A stretch of 30,438 nt of DNA from an uncultured Streptococcus sp. (GTDB lineage Bacteria; Bacillota; Bacilli; Lactobacillales; Streptococcaceae), in the NCBI GenBank assembly GCA_934215455.1, contig CAKPZX010000019.1, positions 1-30,438 on the forward strand, written 5' to 3'. Positions 1-7,973 of this stretch are shown here, piece by piece. The notes beneath the pieces are model-generated. The model was not told where the DNA came from, did not search any database, and saw nothing but the letters and a program-made list of their open reading frames with translations. Every line of letters starts with the position of its first letter. Within the stretch, counting starts at the first letter, position 1. A program made the translations under genes and the position numbers.

Positions 1-76
1 CCTACTCAACTGTGCGGAGGTGGGACGACGAAATCGAATTCTAACGAATTACCGATTTCTGTCCCACTCTCTCTTT
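1..76 (+). repeat. Family A repeat, copy A1 (cut by window edge)
   Basis: This is the right-hand part of the family A repeat, carrying the second strand of hairpin 2 and all of hairpin 3 (GTGGGAC...GTCCCAC enclosing GAAATCG/CGATTTC). It is nearly identical to the same part of the copies at 6768-6946 and 28015-28191. It ends 3 bases from the ddl stop codon, so it is the immediate 3' flank of ddl and probably contributes to its transcription end. The left part lies outside the window. Confidence 0.9.
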
Positions 77-78
77 TC

Positions 79-1125
79 TTACAACAAATGCGCTTCGTGT
101 TTTTGGAAGACTTCTTTTCCAAGCTCTACTAACTTGGTAATCAAATCTGTATAGTTGAGTCCCATATTGTCCCAAAGAAGAGGATACATAGACCATTGGG
201 TAAATCCAGGCATGGTATTGAGTTCGTTTAAGAAGATCTCTCCTTTATCGGTATAGAAGAAATCACAACGCGCTAAACCTAGACCACCGATCGCACGAAA
301 GGCTTTTTCTGCGTTGGTCCGCATGGTTTTCACAACCTCAGGGTCCAATTGAGCTGGAATCGCCATGGTAATTTTATTGTCGATGTATTTGGCATCATAA
401 TCATAGAAGGCCACATCTTTCACAACTTCACCTGGCAAGGTGCTCTTCACATCATAGTTTCCAAGTAGTCCAACTTCGATCTCACGCGCATTAACCCCTT
501 GCTCTACCAAGACACGGCTATCGTATTTGAAGGCCAATTCGAGAGCAGCCCGAAGCTCTGTTTGGTTTTCAGATTTTGAAATCCCTACACTAGAGCCCAT
601 ATTGGATGGTTTGGTAAAGACAGGATAAGAGAGATTCGCTTCAATTCCAGCAATTTTCTCATCCACGTCATCACCTTCCACTACAGCTACATAAGGAACT
701 TGCGGAATTCCAGCAGACTCCAAGACCCGTTTGGTCGTGATCTTGTCCATCGCAACACTGGAAGCTAGGATGCCACAGCCGACATAAGGCATCTTCAAGA
801 CTTCTAAGAAGCCTTGAATGGAACCATCTTCTCCCATTGGTCCATGAAGAACTGGAAAGACTACTGCTCCTTCCTTGTAAATCGCAGATGGAGCCACTTT
901 TTTAGACCAGTCCACTGTCTCATTGGTCATCAATTTCTCATCATCCGCTGGTTTCTCTTCAAAATCTTGCGTCTGGATGAAGTCTCCTGACTGCGTAATA
1001 AAGTAGGTTTGAACCGAAAATGCTTGGTAATCAATCGCGCGCATCACGCTTTCTGCTGAAAGAACAGATACTTCACGTTCTGCACTACGTCCACCATACA
1101 ACAGGATTAAGTCTTGTTTACTCAT
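79..1125 (-). CDS. ddl: D-alanine--D-alanine ligase
   Basis: Cytoplasmic ATP-dependent enzyme joining two D-alanines for the peptidoglycan pentapeptide. The 348 residues match the usual Ddl length. Visible signatures are the N-terminal [10 protein letters not shown] motif, the ATP-grasp [10 protein letters not shown] loop and the C-terminal metal-binding [10 protein letters not shown]. The omega-loop stretch [10 protein letters not shown] has the tyrosine pattern of D-Ala-D-Ala ligases, not the VanA/VanB D-Ala-D-Lac type. The ATG follows GGGAG at good distance. It lies 76 bases after recR with its own extended -10 promoter, so it can be expressed separately from pbp2b-recR. In streptococci murF normally follows; it would lie just outside the window beyond repeat A1. 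Confidence 0.97.
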   Translation of the reverse strand: MSKQDLILLYGGRSAEREVSVLSAESVMRAIDYQAFSVQTYFITQSGDFIQTQDFEEKPADDEKLMTNETVDWSKKVAPSAIYKEGAVVFPVLHGPMGEDGSIQGFLEVLKMPYVGCGILASSVAMDKITTKRVLESAGIPQVPYVAVVEGDDVDEKIAGIEANLSYPVFTKPSNMGSSVGISKSENQTELRAALELAFKYDSRVLVEQGVNAREIEVGLLGNYDVKSTLPGEVVKDVAFYDYDAKYIDNKITMAIPAQLDPEVVKTMRTNAEKAFRAIGGLGLARCDFFYTDKGEIFLNELNTMPGFTQWSMYPLLWDNMGLNYTDLITKLVELGKEVFQKHEAHLL

Positions 1126-1163
1126 AGTTTCTCCCTAATTGTTCCCTTGATTTCTTACTTGAT

Positions 1164-1169
1164 AGTATA
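1164..1169 (-). promoter_or_regulatory. Extended -10 promoter of ddl
   Basis: On the minus strand the recR-ddl gap contains TGGTATACT, an extended -10 (TGn plus a near-consensus hexamer), about 39 bases before the ddl start. No good -35 is visible, as is usual for extended -10 promoters. The remaining stretch to the start holds the GGGAG ribosome binding site. Confidence 0.55.
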
Positions 1170-1201
1170 CCACAATGATAGCCCTTTCGAAAGAACTTCT
1201 C

Positions 1202-1798
1202 TTATAATTCTGTCCGATTTTCAATCGCGCGAAGCAAGGTTACTTCGTCCGCATACTCGATATCGGCTCCAACTGCCAGTCCTCGTGCCAAACGGGTCAC
1301 TTTGATCCCTGCTGGCTTGAGCACACGCGAGATATACATAGATGTCGCTTCCCCGTCTGCTGTCGCATTGGTCGCAACAATGACCTCAGTGACTGTTCCA
1401 TCCATCAAGCGACTGATCAAACTCTTGAGATTGATGTCATCGGGTCCCACGCCATTCATGGGCGAGATCAAGCCATGCAAGACATGATAGCGACCGTGAT
1501 ATTCCTGGATATTTTCCATAGCAGATACATCCCGGCTATCTTCTACAACAAGAATGAGGGATGGATCCCGCGTTTCATCTCGACAAATCTCGCAGGTTTC
1601 TTCATCGGTTAAATTGCCACAAATACTGCAATACCCCAGCTCACGCTTGGCATTCAGTAAATTCTTGGCAAATTCATTGACATCATCATCTGACATACCA
1701 ATGGTGTAAAAAGCCAGACGAGTCGCTGTTTTGATCCCAATTCCTGGCAACTTCGAATAGCTGTCAATTAATTTTGCAATAGGTGCTGGATAAAGCAT
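1202..1798 (-). CDS. recR: Recombination mediator protein RecR
   Basis: RecR works with RecO (and RecF) to load RecA on single-stranded DNA gaps. The 198 residues are full length. The order is: helix-hairpin-helix near residues 8-30 ([15 protein letters not shown]), a four-cysteine zinc finger ([16 protein letters not shown], about 57-72), a Toprim domain with [10 protein letters not shown], and a C-terminal Walker-like tail. It starts 10 bases after the pbp2b stop, with GAGG just upstream, so the two genes are almost certainly co-transcribed. This pbp2b-recR-ddl order is characteristic of streptococci. Confidence 0.97.
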   Translation of the reverse strand: MLYPAPIAKLIDSYSKLPGIGIKTATRLAFYTIGMSDDDVNEFAKNLLNAKRELGYCSICGNLTDEETCEICRDETRDPSLILVVEDSRDVSAMENIQEYHGRYHVLHGLISPMNGVGPDDINLKSLISRLMDGTVTEVIVATNATADGEATSMYISRVLKPAGIKVTRLARGLAVGADIEYADEVTLLRAIENRTEL

Positions 1799-1808
1799 AG
1801 TTTCCTCT

Positions 1809-3860
1809 CTAATTCATGGGGTGTTTCTGATTGTATAAATTAATAATGTCGCGGGTAATGGAATGACTGACCGTCGCTTGTAGATTGGTATTATGTGGAA
1901 AGACCACTGCTACCGCAATCTTTGGATTGTTTGACGGTGCATAAGCCACCACATTGGTATTAATGGCTTGTTTGCCTCCATCGACCGTGGTTTCGGCTGT
2001 ACCGGTCTTGGCACTAATGGAGACACTAGCACCTTGACCGACGGTTTTCCCTGTCGTCAACCCACTCGTACCATTCGCAACCTGGTAGAATCCTTGCTTG
2101 ATCAAAGCCATGTCCTCAGCAGAGATATGTACCTGATTGAGCTCCTTGGTTTCGATCGCTTTTTTCAACTGACCAAGCCCCCCTTGATCATTATTGTCAT
2201 AGATGCCTTCGACGACATGAGGACTCACCCGCTTCCCGTCGTTGGCGACGGTTGCCGCATACTGGGCCAATTGCATCGGTGTATAGTTATCAAACTGGCC
2301 AAAGGCATTGGTCAAATAATTGCCGACTGTGTAGTCTTTTGGAATAAAACCAGTCGATTCATTGGGAAGGTCAATCCCCGTTGATGTTCCAAGACCATAC
2401 TCTGCAAAAGTAGAGCGCAGTTTTTTCATAGCCGGTTCAACCTGATCCACTTGTAAGGTCATGTTTGGGGTGTAAGGTTGCCCCATCATCTTAAGGGCAA
2501 TTTGGACCATATAGGTATTGGAAGAGTATTCCAATGCTTCCACCGCATTGATGGAACGACTACCGTATTGGGTAAACCAAGAATTGATAGGAGCTGATCC
2601 TGCAAAAACAATCGGCTGATCGGTCAGCACCTGATTCCCAGAAATGGCTCCATTTTCCCATCCAGAAGTCAAGGTCGCTCCTTTGACCACAGATCCTGGG
2701 ACGAAGACGTTGGTGACTGTTCCCAACGCATCTGCTGATAGATCTTGACTACCAGCCTGGTGTTTAATCCCTGCCATGGCAAGGACCTTCCCTGTATCGG
2801 GCTCCAGAGCTACGGCATAGACACCTTCGGAGTAGGTCGCATTTCCAGCTTGCAACTCTGCACTAAAGGCAGAGCGGAGGATATCTTCCACTCCTTTTTG
2901 GAAATCCAAATCAATCGAGAGCTTGAGATTTTCTCCTTTGGCCCCTTTTGAAACGTCGACCACTTTCTCCATGTTGCCATTTTTATCTAGGAGAATTTCT
3001 TTTTCACTGCGTTTGCCTTGAAGGACGTTTTCGTATTCTTTCTCCAAATAAGAGGTACCAACCCGGTCATTGAGAGCATAGCCTTTTTTGACATAGTCTT
3101 CAACCTCTTCTGCTGGAAGCCCCGCCTGCTCGGTCGATACATTTCCAATAATAGAAGCTAAAGGAGTGTCCAAAACCTTGCGGTCCCAGCTAGTCGTGAT
3201 GGCAATTCCCGGAAGGTCCTGACTGTCCGCAGCGATGGTCGCAATCTGCTCAGCTCCTAGTGCCTGCGTCGTAATGATTCCCGTCGCAAAATTCTCCACC
3301 GCATTCATCTGGCTATAGAGATAAATAATCTTTTTCTCATCATCTGTATAGCCGAGTTTTGAAGGGTCGATACTATCCACTGCCGCTTGATAAATCTTGG
3401 CTTCCGGCAGGCGGTTGCCATCGGTATCAAATTTCTTTTTCTCAGGCAGGTGTTCCACGACCTCTTGGTAGACCTTGGTATTGGCTAGATAGTAATCCAC
3501 TTCTTGCCGTTCGGTTACTTGAGGATTTTCTACGTCGACATACTTTAAAAGTTTCCCAGCTGTCTCTCGCATTTCTTGGGCCGTCATTTTACGATCCCGC
3601 GTAAAGGTCAGGACTTGTTTGCCCACATTTTCCACCAAAGGCTTACCAGAAGCATCATAGATTTGCCCTCGCACACTCCCTTGTTTGACCGTCTTTTTCG
3701 TAGCTTTTGCCAATTTATCCGTATAGTAGGCTTGGCGAGTGATCTGCATATAGCCAAGTCGGGCAATCAGCACCAAAAAAAGAAGGCAAATCAAACTAAA
3801 CAGCAGGTAGAGTCTGCGTGTTATCGAATGATTCTCAAACTTCCGTATTTTCTTCTTCAT
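1809..3860 (-). CDS. pbp2b: Class B penicillin-binding protein 2b (peptidoglycan transpeptidase)
   Basis: Elongation-type monofunctional transpeptidase that cross-links peptidoglycan outside the membrane. There is a short cytoplasmic tail, one membrane anchor (residues about 17-36), a dimerisation domain, then the transpeptidase domain with active-site SVVK (Ser390), SSN (446-448) and KTG (618-620). The 683 residues compare with about 680 in S. pneumoniae Pbp2b, to which long stretches are recognisably alike, including the C-terminal [11 protein letters not shown]. The residue after SSN is Thr449. Established knowledge: in pneumococcus, change of the matching Thr to Ala is linked to lowered beta-lactam affinity, so this copy keeps the susceptible-type residue there. 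That is inference about one site only. It heads the operon with recR. Confidence 0.96.
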   Translation of the reverse strand: MKKKIRKFENHSITRRLYLLFSLICLLFLVLIARLGYMQITRQAYYTDKLAKATKKTVKQGSVRGQIYDASGKPLVENVGKQVLTFTRDRKMTAQEMRETAGKLLKYVDVENPQVTERQEVDYYLANTKVYQEVVEHLPEKKKFDTDGNRLPEAKIYQAAVDSIDPSKLGYTDDEKKIIYLYSQMNAVENFATGIITTQALGAEQIATIAADSQDLPGIAITTSWDRKVLDTPLASIIGNVSTEQAGLPAEEVEDYVKKGYALNDRVGTSYLEKEYENVLQGKRSEKEILLDKNGNMEKVVDVSKGAKGENLKLSIDLDFQKGVEDILRSAFSAELQAGNATYSEGVYAVALEPDTGKVLAMAGIKHQAGSQDLSADALGTVTNVFVPGSVVKGATLTSGWENGAISGNQVLTDQPIVFAGSAPINSWFTQYGSRSINAVEALEYSSNTYMVQIALKMMGQPYTPNMTLQVDQVEPAMKKLRSTFAEYGLGTSTGIDLPNESTGFIPKDYTVGNYLTNAFGQFDNYTPMQLAQYAATVANDGKRVSPHVVEGIYDNNDQGGLGQLKKAIETKELNQVHISAEDMALIKQGFYQVANGTSGLTTGKTVGQGASVSISAKTGTAETTVDGGKQAINTNVVAYAPSNNPKIAVAVVFPHNTNLQATVSHSITRDIINLYNQKHPMN

Positions 3861-3901
3861 GAAATTTTCTATCCTTCTTTTCTAATGAACACTTACCTTC
3901 C

Positions 3902-3930
3902 ATTTTACTATTTTTCCCAGAGTATCTCAA
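3902..3930 (-). promoter_or_regulatory. Sigma-70 type promoter of pbp2b-recR
   Basis: On the minus strand TTGAGA (3925-3930) and TAAAAT (3902-3907) are separated by exactly 17 bases. Each hexamer matches the consensus at five of six positions. The -10 is about 42 bases before the pbp2b start codon. Confidence 0.7.
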
Positions 3931-3965
3931 GAAAAGGAAGAGCCCTTTCCTGGAATTTTACAAAG

Positions 3966-3995
3966 AAAAAAGATTGGACAGGCTCGCCCAATCTT
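3966..3995 (-). terminator. Intrinsic terminator between repeat B1 and pbp2b
   Basis: Minus-strand stem AGATTGG/CCAATCT followed by six T. It is placed to stop minus-strand transcription coming from the DUF421 gene or repeat B1 before the pbp2b promoter. A near-copy of this hairpin stands at 4252-4277 on the other side of repeat B1. The rest of the 3861-4282 gap holds the pbp2b promoter, repeat B1 and A+T-rich filler. Confidence 0.75.
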
Positions 3996-4090
3996 GAAAT
4001 TAACACAAACTTTTTTACATGTACAACCCTAGGTAAGGTGGTTGAAAAAAATATTGATTTTTAATTTTTAGGCTTATTCAAGCATATGTC

Positions 4091-4228
4091 GAAACTTTCC
4101 GCCGTGAGAAAAGTTCCTGAAACACAATTGTTTCAGGAACTCGGGAGTTTTGAAACTTTAGGTTCAAAACTAAATCATGGAACTTCGTAGAAGTTCGCTG
4201 ACGTCCGTACTCACCTAAGGAAAGTTTT
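4091..4228 (-). repeat. Family B structured repeat, copy B1
   Basis: Read on the minus strand it has: terminal stem AAACTTTCC/GGAAAGTTT, then GTGAG/CTCAC; arm 1 GAACTT/AAGTTC with a five-base loop; arm 2 AGTTTTGAA/TTCAAAACT with loop CCTAAAGT; the conserved CTCCCGAG; and arm 3 GTTCCTGAAAC/GTTTCAGGAAC. The TTAGG beside the terminal stem is complementary to CCTAA in the arm 2 loop. Related copies are B2 (14387-14524) and B3 (24823-24984), both in the opposite orientation. No open reading frame is associated. Confidence 0.85.
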
Positions 4229-4251
4229 TAAGACTATTTTGTATTCAATTT

Positions 4252-4277
4252 GAGATTGGACCTGTTTGCCCAATCTC
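4252..4277 (-). terminator. Hairpin after the DUF421 gene
   Basis: Stem GAGATTGG/CCAATCTC, five bases beyond the DUF421 stop codon on the minus strand. The following bases (AAATTG) are a weak U tract, so termination may be partial. Its stem and spacing resemble the stronger terminator at 3966-3995. Confidence 0.5.
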
Positions 4278-4282
4278 TTCTT

Positions 4283-4915
4283 CTAATAGGTCACCACGTT
4301 GATCTTGCCTTTGTCGTACTCGGCAATGAAAATGTCCAAAACGTTGTCGTAGCCTTCTTTTTCCAATTCAGCCAGCAACCACTCTTCGCTTTTTCCAATT
4401 GTTTCCAAAATTTCAAGCTGAACCACTCCATCCGTAATGATCGGATATTTAGGATTTTCATCCCCCGCACGGACAATAATCAATTGACCATTTTGTTCAA
4501 TAACAGCGCGCTTCACATCTTTTAATTGAAAAATCCCTTGTCCACGTAGTTTCAAGGCAACATCTGAAGCAGAAAGTCCTTTGGAACGACAAGCTTCCGG
4601 ATCCAGTTTCCCATTTTTAATGATGACGGTTGGCTTCCCATCAATCAAGTGCTTCATAAAACGAACATTGGTATTGAGCCATTTTAAGAGCAAGATCAAA
4701 ATGGTCCACATTAAGAGAATGACAATGTATTGAAGAATGGTAATGGAGCTATTGTAGATGACCCCACCAATAATGCCCCCAAGAACAAAGTTCTGTACCT
4801 GGTCTACTGCAGAATTTGGTGCTAAGTTTCCTTTCCCGGTCACATTGATGACAAACACCAAGGAAATCAAGCCCAGAGCTAATTTAATCAAAATAGATAA
4901 AAAATCTACTGTCAT
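4283..4915 (-). CDS. DUF421 (YetF-like) membrane protein
   Basis: A 210-residue protein with three hydrophobic segments near residues 6-25, 45-60 and 61-82, followed by a soluble C-terminal half. The segment DGKPTVIIKNGKLDPEACRSKGLSASDVALKLRGQGI is typical of the DUF421/YetF family, whose soluble domain faces the cytoplasm; the exact molecular role is not established. It overlaps the upstream DUF3290 gene by four bases (ATGA), so the two are translationally coupled. This pair is common in Firmicutes, which suggests the products work together. Family assignment is firm; function is unknown. Confidence 0.88.
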   Translation of the reverse strand: MTVDFLSILIKLALGLISLVFVINVTGKGNLAPNSAVDQVQNFVLGGIIGGVIYNSSITILQYIVILLMWTILILLLKWLNTNVRFMKHLIDGKPTVIIKNGKLDPEACRSKGLSASDVALKLRGQGIFQLKDVKRAVIEQNGQLIIVRAGDENPKYPIITDGVVQLEILETIGKSEEWLLAELEKEGYDNVLDIFIAEYDKGKINVVTY

Positions 4916-5364
4916 TTGTTCACCTCCACAAGTTCCACGTCTGTTTTATACAGATCCATCTTTTCTAATAGGTAGCTATCTGGGTCAGAGCCTGCGATAG
5001 CCCGGTAATAAACTTCTCCAACTTTCAGGATTGCACCATCCGTAGCTGCTGAAGTATTGACATAGACGTCTTCTTTTTTGACATTCAACTCCTTTGAGAT
5101 GACCTCAATAAAATGCAGAGATCGTTGGAACTGGTCGTTATTACTTTGGCTATTTTGAAAATTGCTGATACTGATCAAGACCACTGCTACCAGAGTTAAA
5201 ATGGAGATAATAGATAATTCACGGAATTTGCTATCATGCTTCTCCCGATAGGCTTTCACCGCAAAAAAACCAGTCAGAAGAACAAGCAAGCCAGAGATCC
5301 CAATGGTCACCCAGTTTTGCTGGCTGATCTGACTCAACACATAATTATAAGAGTAAAATTTCAT
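4912..5364 (-). CDS. DUF3290 family membrane protein
   Basis: A 150-residue protein with two hydrophobic segments (about residues 18-38 and 51-70) and a soluble C-terminal part containing KELNVKKEDVYVNTSAA. Pairing with a DUF421 gene supports the DUF3290 assignment. An upstream in-frame start at 5394 exists, but the ATG at 5364 is preceded by GGGAG at the right distance and follows a clear promoter, so it is chosen. Function is unknown; the neighbour overlap suggests a two-component membrane complex. Confidence 0.82.
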   Translation of the reverse strand: MKFYSYNYVLSQISQQNWVTIGISGLLVLLTGFFAVKAYREKHDSKFRELSIISILTLVAVVLISISNFQNSQSNNDQFQRSLHFIEVISKELNVKKEDVYVNTSAATDGAILKVGEVYYRAIAGSDPDSYLLEKMDLYKTDVELVEVNK

Positions 5365-5397
5365 AAACAACTCCCTTTCTCCAAATGAATTCAAGCT

Positions 5398-5426
5398 ATT
5401 ATAATCGATTTCACAAGAGTTTGCAA
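5398..5426 (-). promoter_or_regulatory. Promoter of the DUF3290-DUF421 operon
   Basis: Minus strand TTGCAA (5421-5426), 17-base spacer, perfect TATAAT (5398-5403). The -10 is 33 bases before the DUF3290 start. It diverges from the exoA promoter about 57 bases away. Confidence 0.75.
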
Positions 5427-5459
5427 GGCATTATGACCAGAAAATCATTAAAATTTTGT

Positions 5460-5465
5460 TATAAT
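5460..5465 (+). promoter_or_regulatory. Extended -10 promoter of exoA
   Basis: TGTTATAAT is a perfect extended -10, 34 bases before the exoA ATG. No strong -35 is seen. Confidence 0.6.
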
Positions 5466-5499
5466 AAAACTATCAATTATGTCAAGAAAAGGAAACACA

Positions 5500-6342
5500 A
5501 TGAAACTCATTTCATGGAATATCGACTCGCTCAATGCTGCGTTGACCAGCGATTCAGCACGCGCTAAACTCTCTCAAGAAGTCCTTCAAACCTTGGTCGC
5601 TGAGGATGCAGATATCATTGCCATTCAAGAAACCAAGTTATCCGCCAAAGGACCTACAAAAAAACACCTCGAAATTCTTAAGGAACTCTTTCCGCAATAT
5701 GAAAACACCTGGCGCTCTTCTCAAGAACCAGCTCGTAAAGGCTATGCTGGAACCATGTTTCTCTATAAAAAAGAGCTTACTCCAATTGTGACTTTCCCAG
5801 AGATCGGAGCTCCTTCGACCATGGACTTGGAAGGTCGGATCATTACACTAGAATTTGATCAATTTTTCGTTACTCAGGTCTACACACCTAACGCTGGTGA
5901 TGGTCTCAAACGTTTGGAAGAACGTCAAGTTTGGGATGTCAAATATGCTGAATATTTGGCTGAATTAGACAAAGAAAAACCTGTCCTTGCAACCGGTGAC
6001 TACAACGTTGCTCACAAGGAAATCGACCTCGCCAACCCAGCCAGCAACCGCCGTTCACCAGGATTCACAGACGAAGAACGCGCAGGCTTTACTAACCTTT
6101 TAGCAGCAGGCTTTACAGATACCTTTCGCCACCTCCACGGCAATGTGCCGGAGCGTTACACTTGGTGGGCACAACGCAGTAAAACCTCAAAAATCAACAA
6201 TACAGGCTGGAGAATCGACTACTGGCTCACAAGTAACCGTGTGGCAGACAAAGTTACCAAGTCAGATATGATCGACTCAGGCGCTCGCCAAGACCATACA
6301 CCAATTGTATTAGAAATTGATTTGGAAGGATGTTCTTTATGA
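5500..6342 (+). CDS. exoA: Exodeoxyribonuclease III / AP endonuclease
   Basis: Base-excision repair nuclease of the EEP (endonuclease/exonuclease/phosphatase) fold that cuts at abasic sites. Visible motifs are MKLISWNIDSLNAAL at the start, IIAIQETKLS (metal-binding Glu), VYTPNAGDGLKRLEER, the GDYNVAHKEIDLANP active-site block, and WRIDYWL...DHTPIVLEID with the catalytic Asp-His at the end. The 280 residues match streptococcal ExoA. The start at 5500 is used instead of an in-frame ATG at 5479 because it carries the conserved N terminus and a preceding AGGA. Its TGA overlaps the next gene's ATG. Confidence 0.95.
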   Translation: MKLISWNIDSLNAALTSDSARAKLSQEVLQTLVAEDADIIAIQETKLSAKGPTKKHLEILKELFPQYENTWRSSQEPARKGYAGTMFLYKKELTPIVTFPEIGAPSTMDLEGRIITLEFDQFFVTQVYTPNAGDGLKRLEERQVWDVKYAEYLAELDKEKPVLATGDYNVAHKEIDLANPASNRRSPGFTDEERAGFTNLLAAGFTDTFRHLHGNVPERYTWWAQRSKTSKINNTGWRIDYWLTSNRVADKVTKSDMIDSGARQDHTPIVLEIDLEGCSL

Positions 6343-6725
6343 ATTTCAATGCAGTGATTCCTGAGTTTATTGTATCGAATTTAGAGCAGTCCCGTTCCTT
6401 CTACTGTGATATACTGGGTTTTACCATCGAATACGGGCGACCAGAAGAGAACTTCCTTTTTCTTTCTCTTGAAGAGTGCCAGCTAATGATAGAGGAGGGG
6501 ACAGATAATGAACTAACTGAACTTGCCTACCCATTTGGCCAAGGAATTAACATCTCCTTTGGAATAAAGGATGTTCCTAAACTCTATCAGAAGTTGTTAG
6601 AATCCAACTATCCTATTTATCGCCCTTTAATTAAAAGAAAATTTCGTGTTGGTGATCATTATATCTATCCTCATGAATTTGCAGTTCTGGATCCAGATGG
6701 CTATTTTTTAAGATTTAGTGAATAA
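6339..6725 (+). CDS. VOC-superfamily (glyoxalase/bleomycin-resistance-like) protein
   Basis: A 128-residue protein of vicinal-oxygen-chelate fold. It opens with IPEFIVSNLEQSRSFYCDILGF, the classic first beta-alpha unit, and ends FAVLDPDGYFLRFSE with the terminal Glu that usually ligates metal. The substrate cannot be told. The start at 6339 is chosen over 6330 because it forms an ATGA overlap with exoA and has GGAAGGA about eight bases upstream. The last 93 bases are duplicated downstream at 7691-7782. Confidence 0.85.
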   Translation: MNFNAVIPEFIVSNLEQSRSFYCDILGFTIEYGRPEENFLFLSLEECQLMIEEGTDNELTELAYPFGQGINISFGIKDVPKLYQKLLESNYPIYRPLIKRKFRVGDHYIYPHEFAVLDPDGYFLRFSE

Positions 6726-6767
6726 GAAAATAGATCACTAGAGTAGAAAAAGAAACAAAAAAAGAAA

Positions 6768-6946
6768 GAGACTGGGACAAAAGTCCTAGCCTCTCAATTA
6801 TTTTTGGATTGTCGAGCAAGACGCAGTGGTTGAGTGGGCTCTACTACGCTGATTTCATCAGCTTTTACAGCCCTACTCAACTGTGCGGAGGTGGGACAAC
6901 GAAATCGAATTCTAACGAATTACCAATTTCTGTCCCACTCTCTTTT
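6768..6946 (+). repeat. Family A structured repeat, copy A2
   Basis: Complete copy with three hairpins in a row: hairpin 1 around CTGGGACAAAAGTCCTAG (followed by TTATTTTT), hairpin 2 CGCAGTGGTTGAG.../...CTCAACTGTGCG with the inner loop GCTGAT-TTC-ATCAGC, and hairpin 3 GTGGGAC.../...GTCCCAC. It fills the gap between the convergent VOC gene and the 6960-7583 lipoprotein gene, so it is positioned to act as a terminator for both. Orientation is the same as A1 and A4. Confidence 0.9.
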
Positions 6947-6959
6947 AGTCTTTTGGGGA

Positions 6960-7583
6960 TTATTTCCCAGGAATATTTGGATCTAACCCCCAAGATTGCT
7001 CGAGAACAGGTCTTAAGGATTTAATCATATCTTCTGAACCTTGGATTATGATTGTGTATACTTTATCTCCTTTTTGGAATACCCATACGTATAAAGTACT
7101 CCCATCTTTAACTGTTACTTTTATTAAGAAAGCGTCCCCACCGGCAAATATAGCTTTTACACCTTCTATACTAGTTCGATTTTTGTGTTTTCCGAATGAG
7201 CTATATAAACGGTTCGCAAATAACTCTGCGTCAAAGGTTTCATTGGGGCCAAGTTCAACAGTATCTTTAGTGTTTGAGCCCATTATTAACGCATTGTGTT
7301 TGTCTGGTGATGAATATTTGAGCGTTTGGCTACTTTGAGTTTTGTCATTGTATACGACCCAATCTTTAGGGATATTGATATAACCAAATTTTTCATTTCC
7401 GATACGTTGAGTATCTGCAAGGGATATTTCTTTTGACCCAGAAGAAGACCCAGGAGTTGTTGTTTGAGCTTTTGTCGTTGATGCAGCCGTAGTTTCTGTT
7501 GCTTTCTTTTCTCCATTTCCGCATGCTGCTAGTATAAATGCAGATAGAATCATTACAGAGCTTAATATTATTTTGTTTTTCAT
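6960..7583 (-). CDS. Small secreted lipoprotein of unknown function
   Basis: A 207-residue protein with a lipoprotein signal peptide (MKNKIILSSVMILSAFILAAC, lipobox LAAC, Cys21), a Thr/Ser/Ala-rich linker (about residues 25-50) and a folded domain with aromatic-rich beta strands (FGYINIPKDWVVYND, TLYVWVFQKGDKVYTIIIQG). I do not recognise the family. It is expected on the outer face of the membrane. It has its own extended -10 promoter and an AAGGAGA ribosome binding site. It lies between the intact VOC gene end and a decayed duplicate of it, so it probably arrived by insertion or rearrangement. Confidence 0.85.
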   Translation of the reverse strand: MKNKIILSSVMILSAFILAACGNGEKKATETTAASTTKAQTTTPGSSSGSKEISLADTQRIGNEKFGYINIPKDWVVYNDKTQSSQTLKYSSPDKHNALIMGSNTKDTVELGPNETFDAELFANRLYSSFGKHKNRTSIEGVKAIFAGGDAFLIKVTVKDGSTLYVWVFQKGDKVYTIIIQGSEDMIKSLRPVLEQSWGLDPNIPGK

Positions 7584-7619
7584 CAGGATTGTTCTCCTTA
7601 AAGTGGTTGACTCACATGT

Positions 7620-7625
7620 ATTATA
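7620..7625 (-). promoter_or_regulatory. Extended -10 promoter of the lipoprotein gene
   Basis: Minus strand TGATATAAT, 37 bases before the start codon. About 30 bases further upstream (7664-7677) the sequence CGAAAGCGTTTCCT weakly resembles a CcpA cre site, with several mismatches; that is not claimed as functional. Confidence 0.5.
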
Positions 7626-7690
7626 TCATTTTTTATAGTTTATTTAAATTAAAACAGGAAACGCTTTCGATAAAAAGCATAGGGTATAAC

Positions 7691-7782
7691 AAAAGAAAAT
7701 TTCGTGTTGGTGAACATATATCTATCCTCATGAATTTGCAGTTTTAGGTCCAGATGGCTATTTTTTAAGATTTAGTGAATAG
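7691..7782 (+). pseudogene. Decayed duplicate of the VOC gene 3' end
   Basis: These 92 bases align with 6633-6725, the last 93 bases of the VOC gene, with a few substitutions and one deleted base. The deletion breaks the frame: the reading gives KRKFRVGEHISILMNLQF and then a stop, where the intact gene gives KRKFRVGDHYIYPHEFAVLDPDG. Both copies are on the plus strand, so they form a direct repeat around repeat A2 and the lipoprotein gene. No 5' part of a second VOC gene is present. Confidence 0.9.
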
Positions 7783-7902
7783 AATGATCATCACCCATCT
7801 ATGAGCCATACCCAAAAATATATTTTTGTGAGTACAGTTCAATAGCGGGTGATTTATTTATCTTTCATCTTAAAGAATGAGACAGACTGACTTTCGAGAC
7901 AT

Positions 7903-7941
7903 AAAAAAACCGGAGCCTTCACATGACGGCTCCGACTTTTT
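7903..7941. terminator. Bidirectional terminator after the peptide-binding lipoprotein gene
   Basis: Stem CGGAGCC/GGCTCCG (7911-7917 and 7928-7934) flanked by A-run and T-run on both sides, so it can work on either strand. It mainly serves the minus-strand gene ending at 7974. The 7783-7902 stretch before it holds no gene; ATCACCC/GGGTGAT at about 7789-7852 could form a distant pair of unclear meaning. Confidence 0.85.
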
Positions 7942-7973
7942 TATCTTCATTGATAGACCAATGATTAATTATT

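Noticed and set aside
3576..4064. Long plus-strand frame opposite the pbp2b start region
   Set aside because: Antisense shadow of pbp2b and its promoter region, without ribosome binding site or family resemblance.
4091..4228. Family B as a classical riboswitch or T-box leader
   Set aside because: Copies lie beside unrelated genes, two in convergent or antisense orientation to the next gene, and none shows a fixed distance to a start codon.
6809..7024. A reading frame through family A repeats giving TQWLSGLYYADFISFYSP and similar in several copies
   Set aside because: It starts at TTG without a ribosome binding site, runs through the hairpins, and ends differently in each copy. The shared protein sequence is explained by the near-identical DNA of the repeats.
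7664..7677. cre site upstream of the 6960-7583 lipoprotein gene
   Set aside because: CGAAAGCGTTTCCT has three mismatches to the CcpA consensus, too many to claim.
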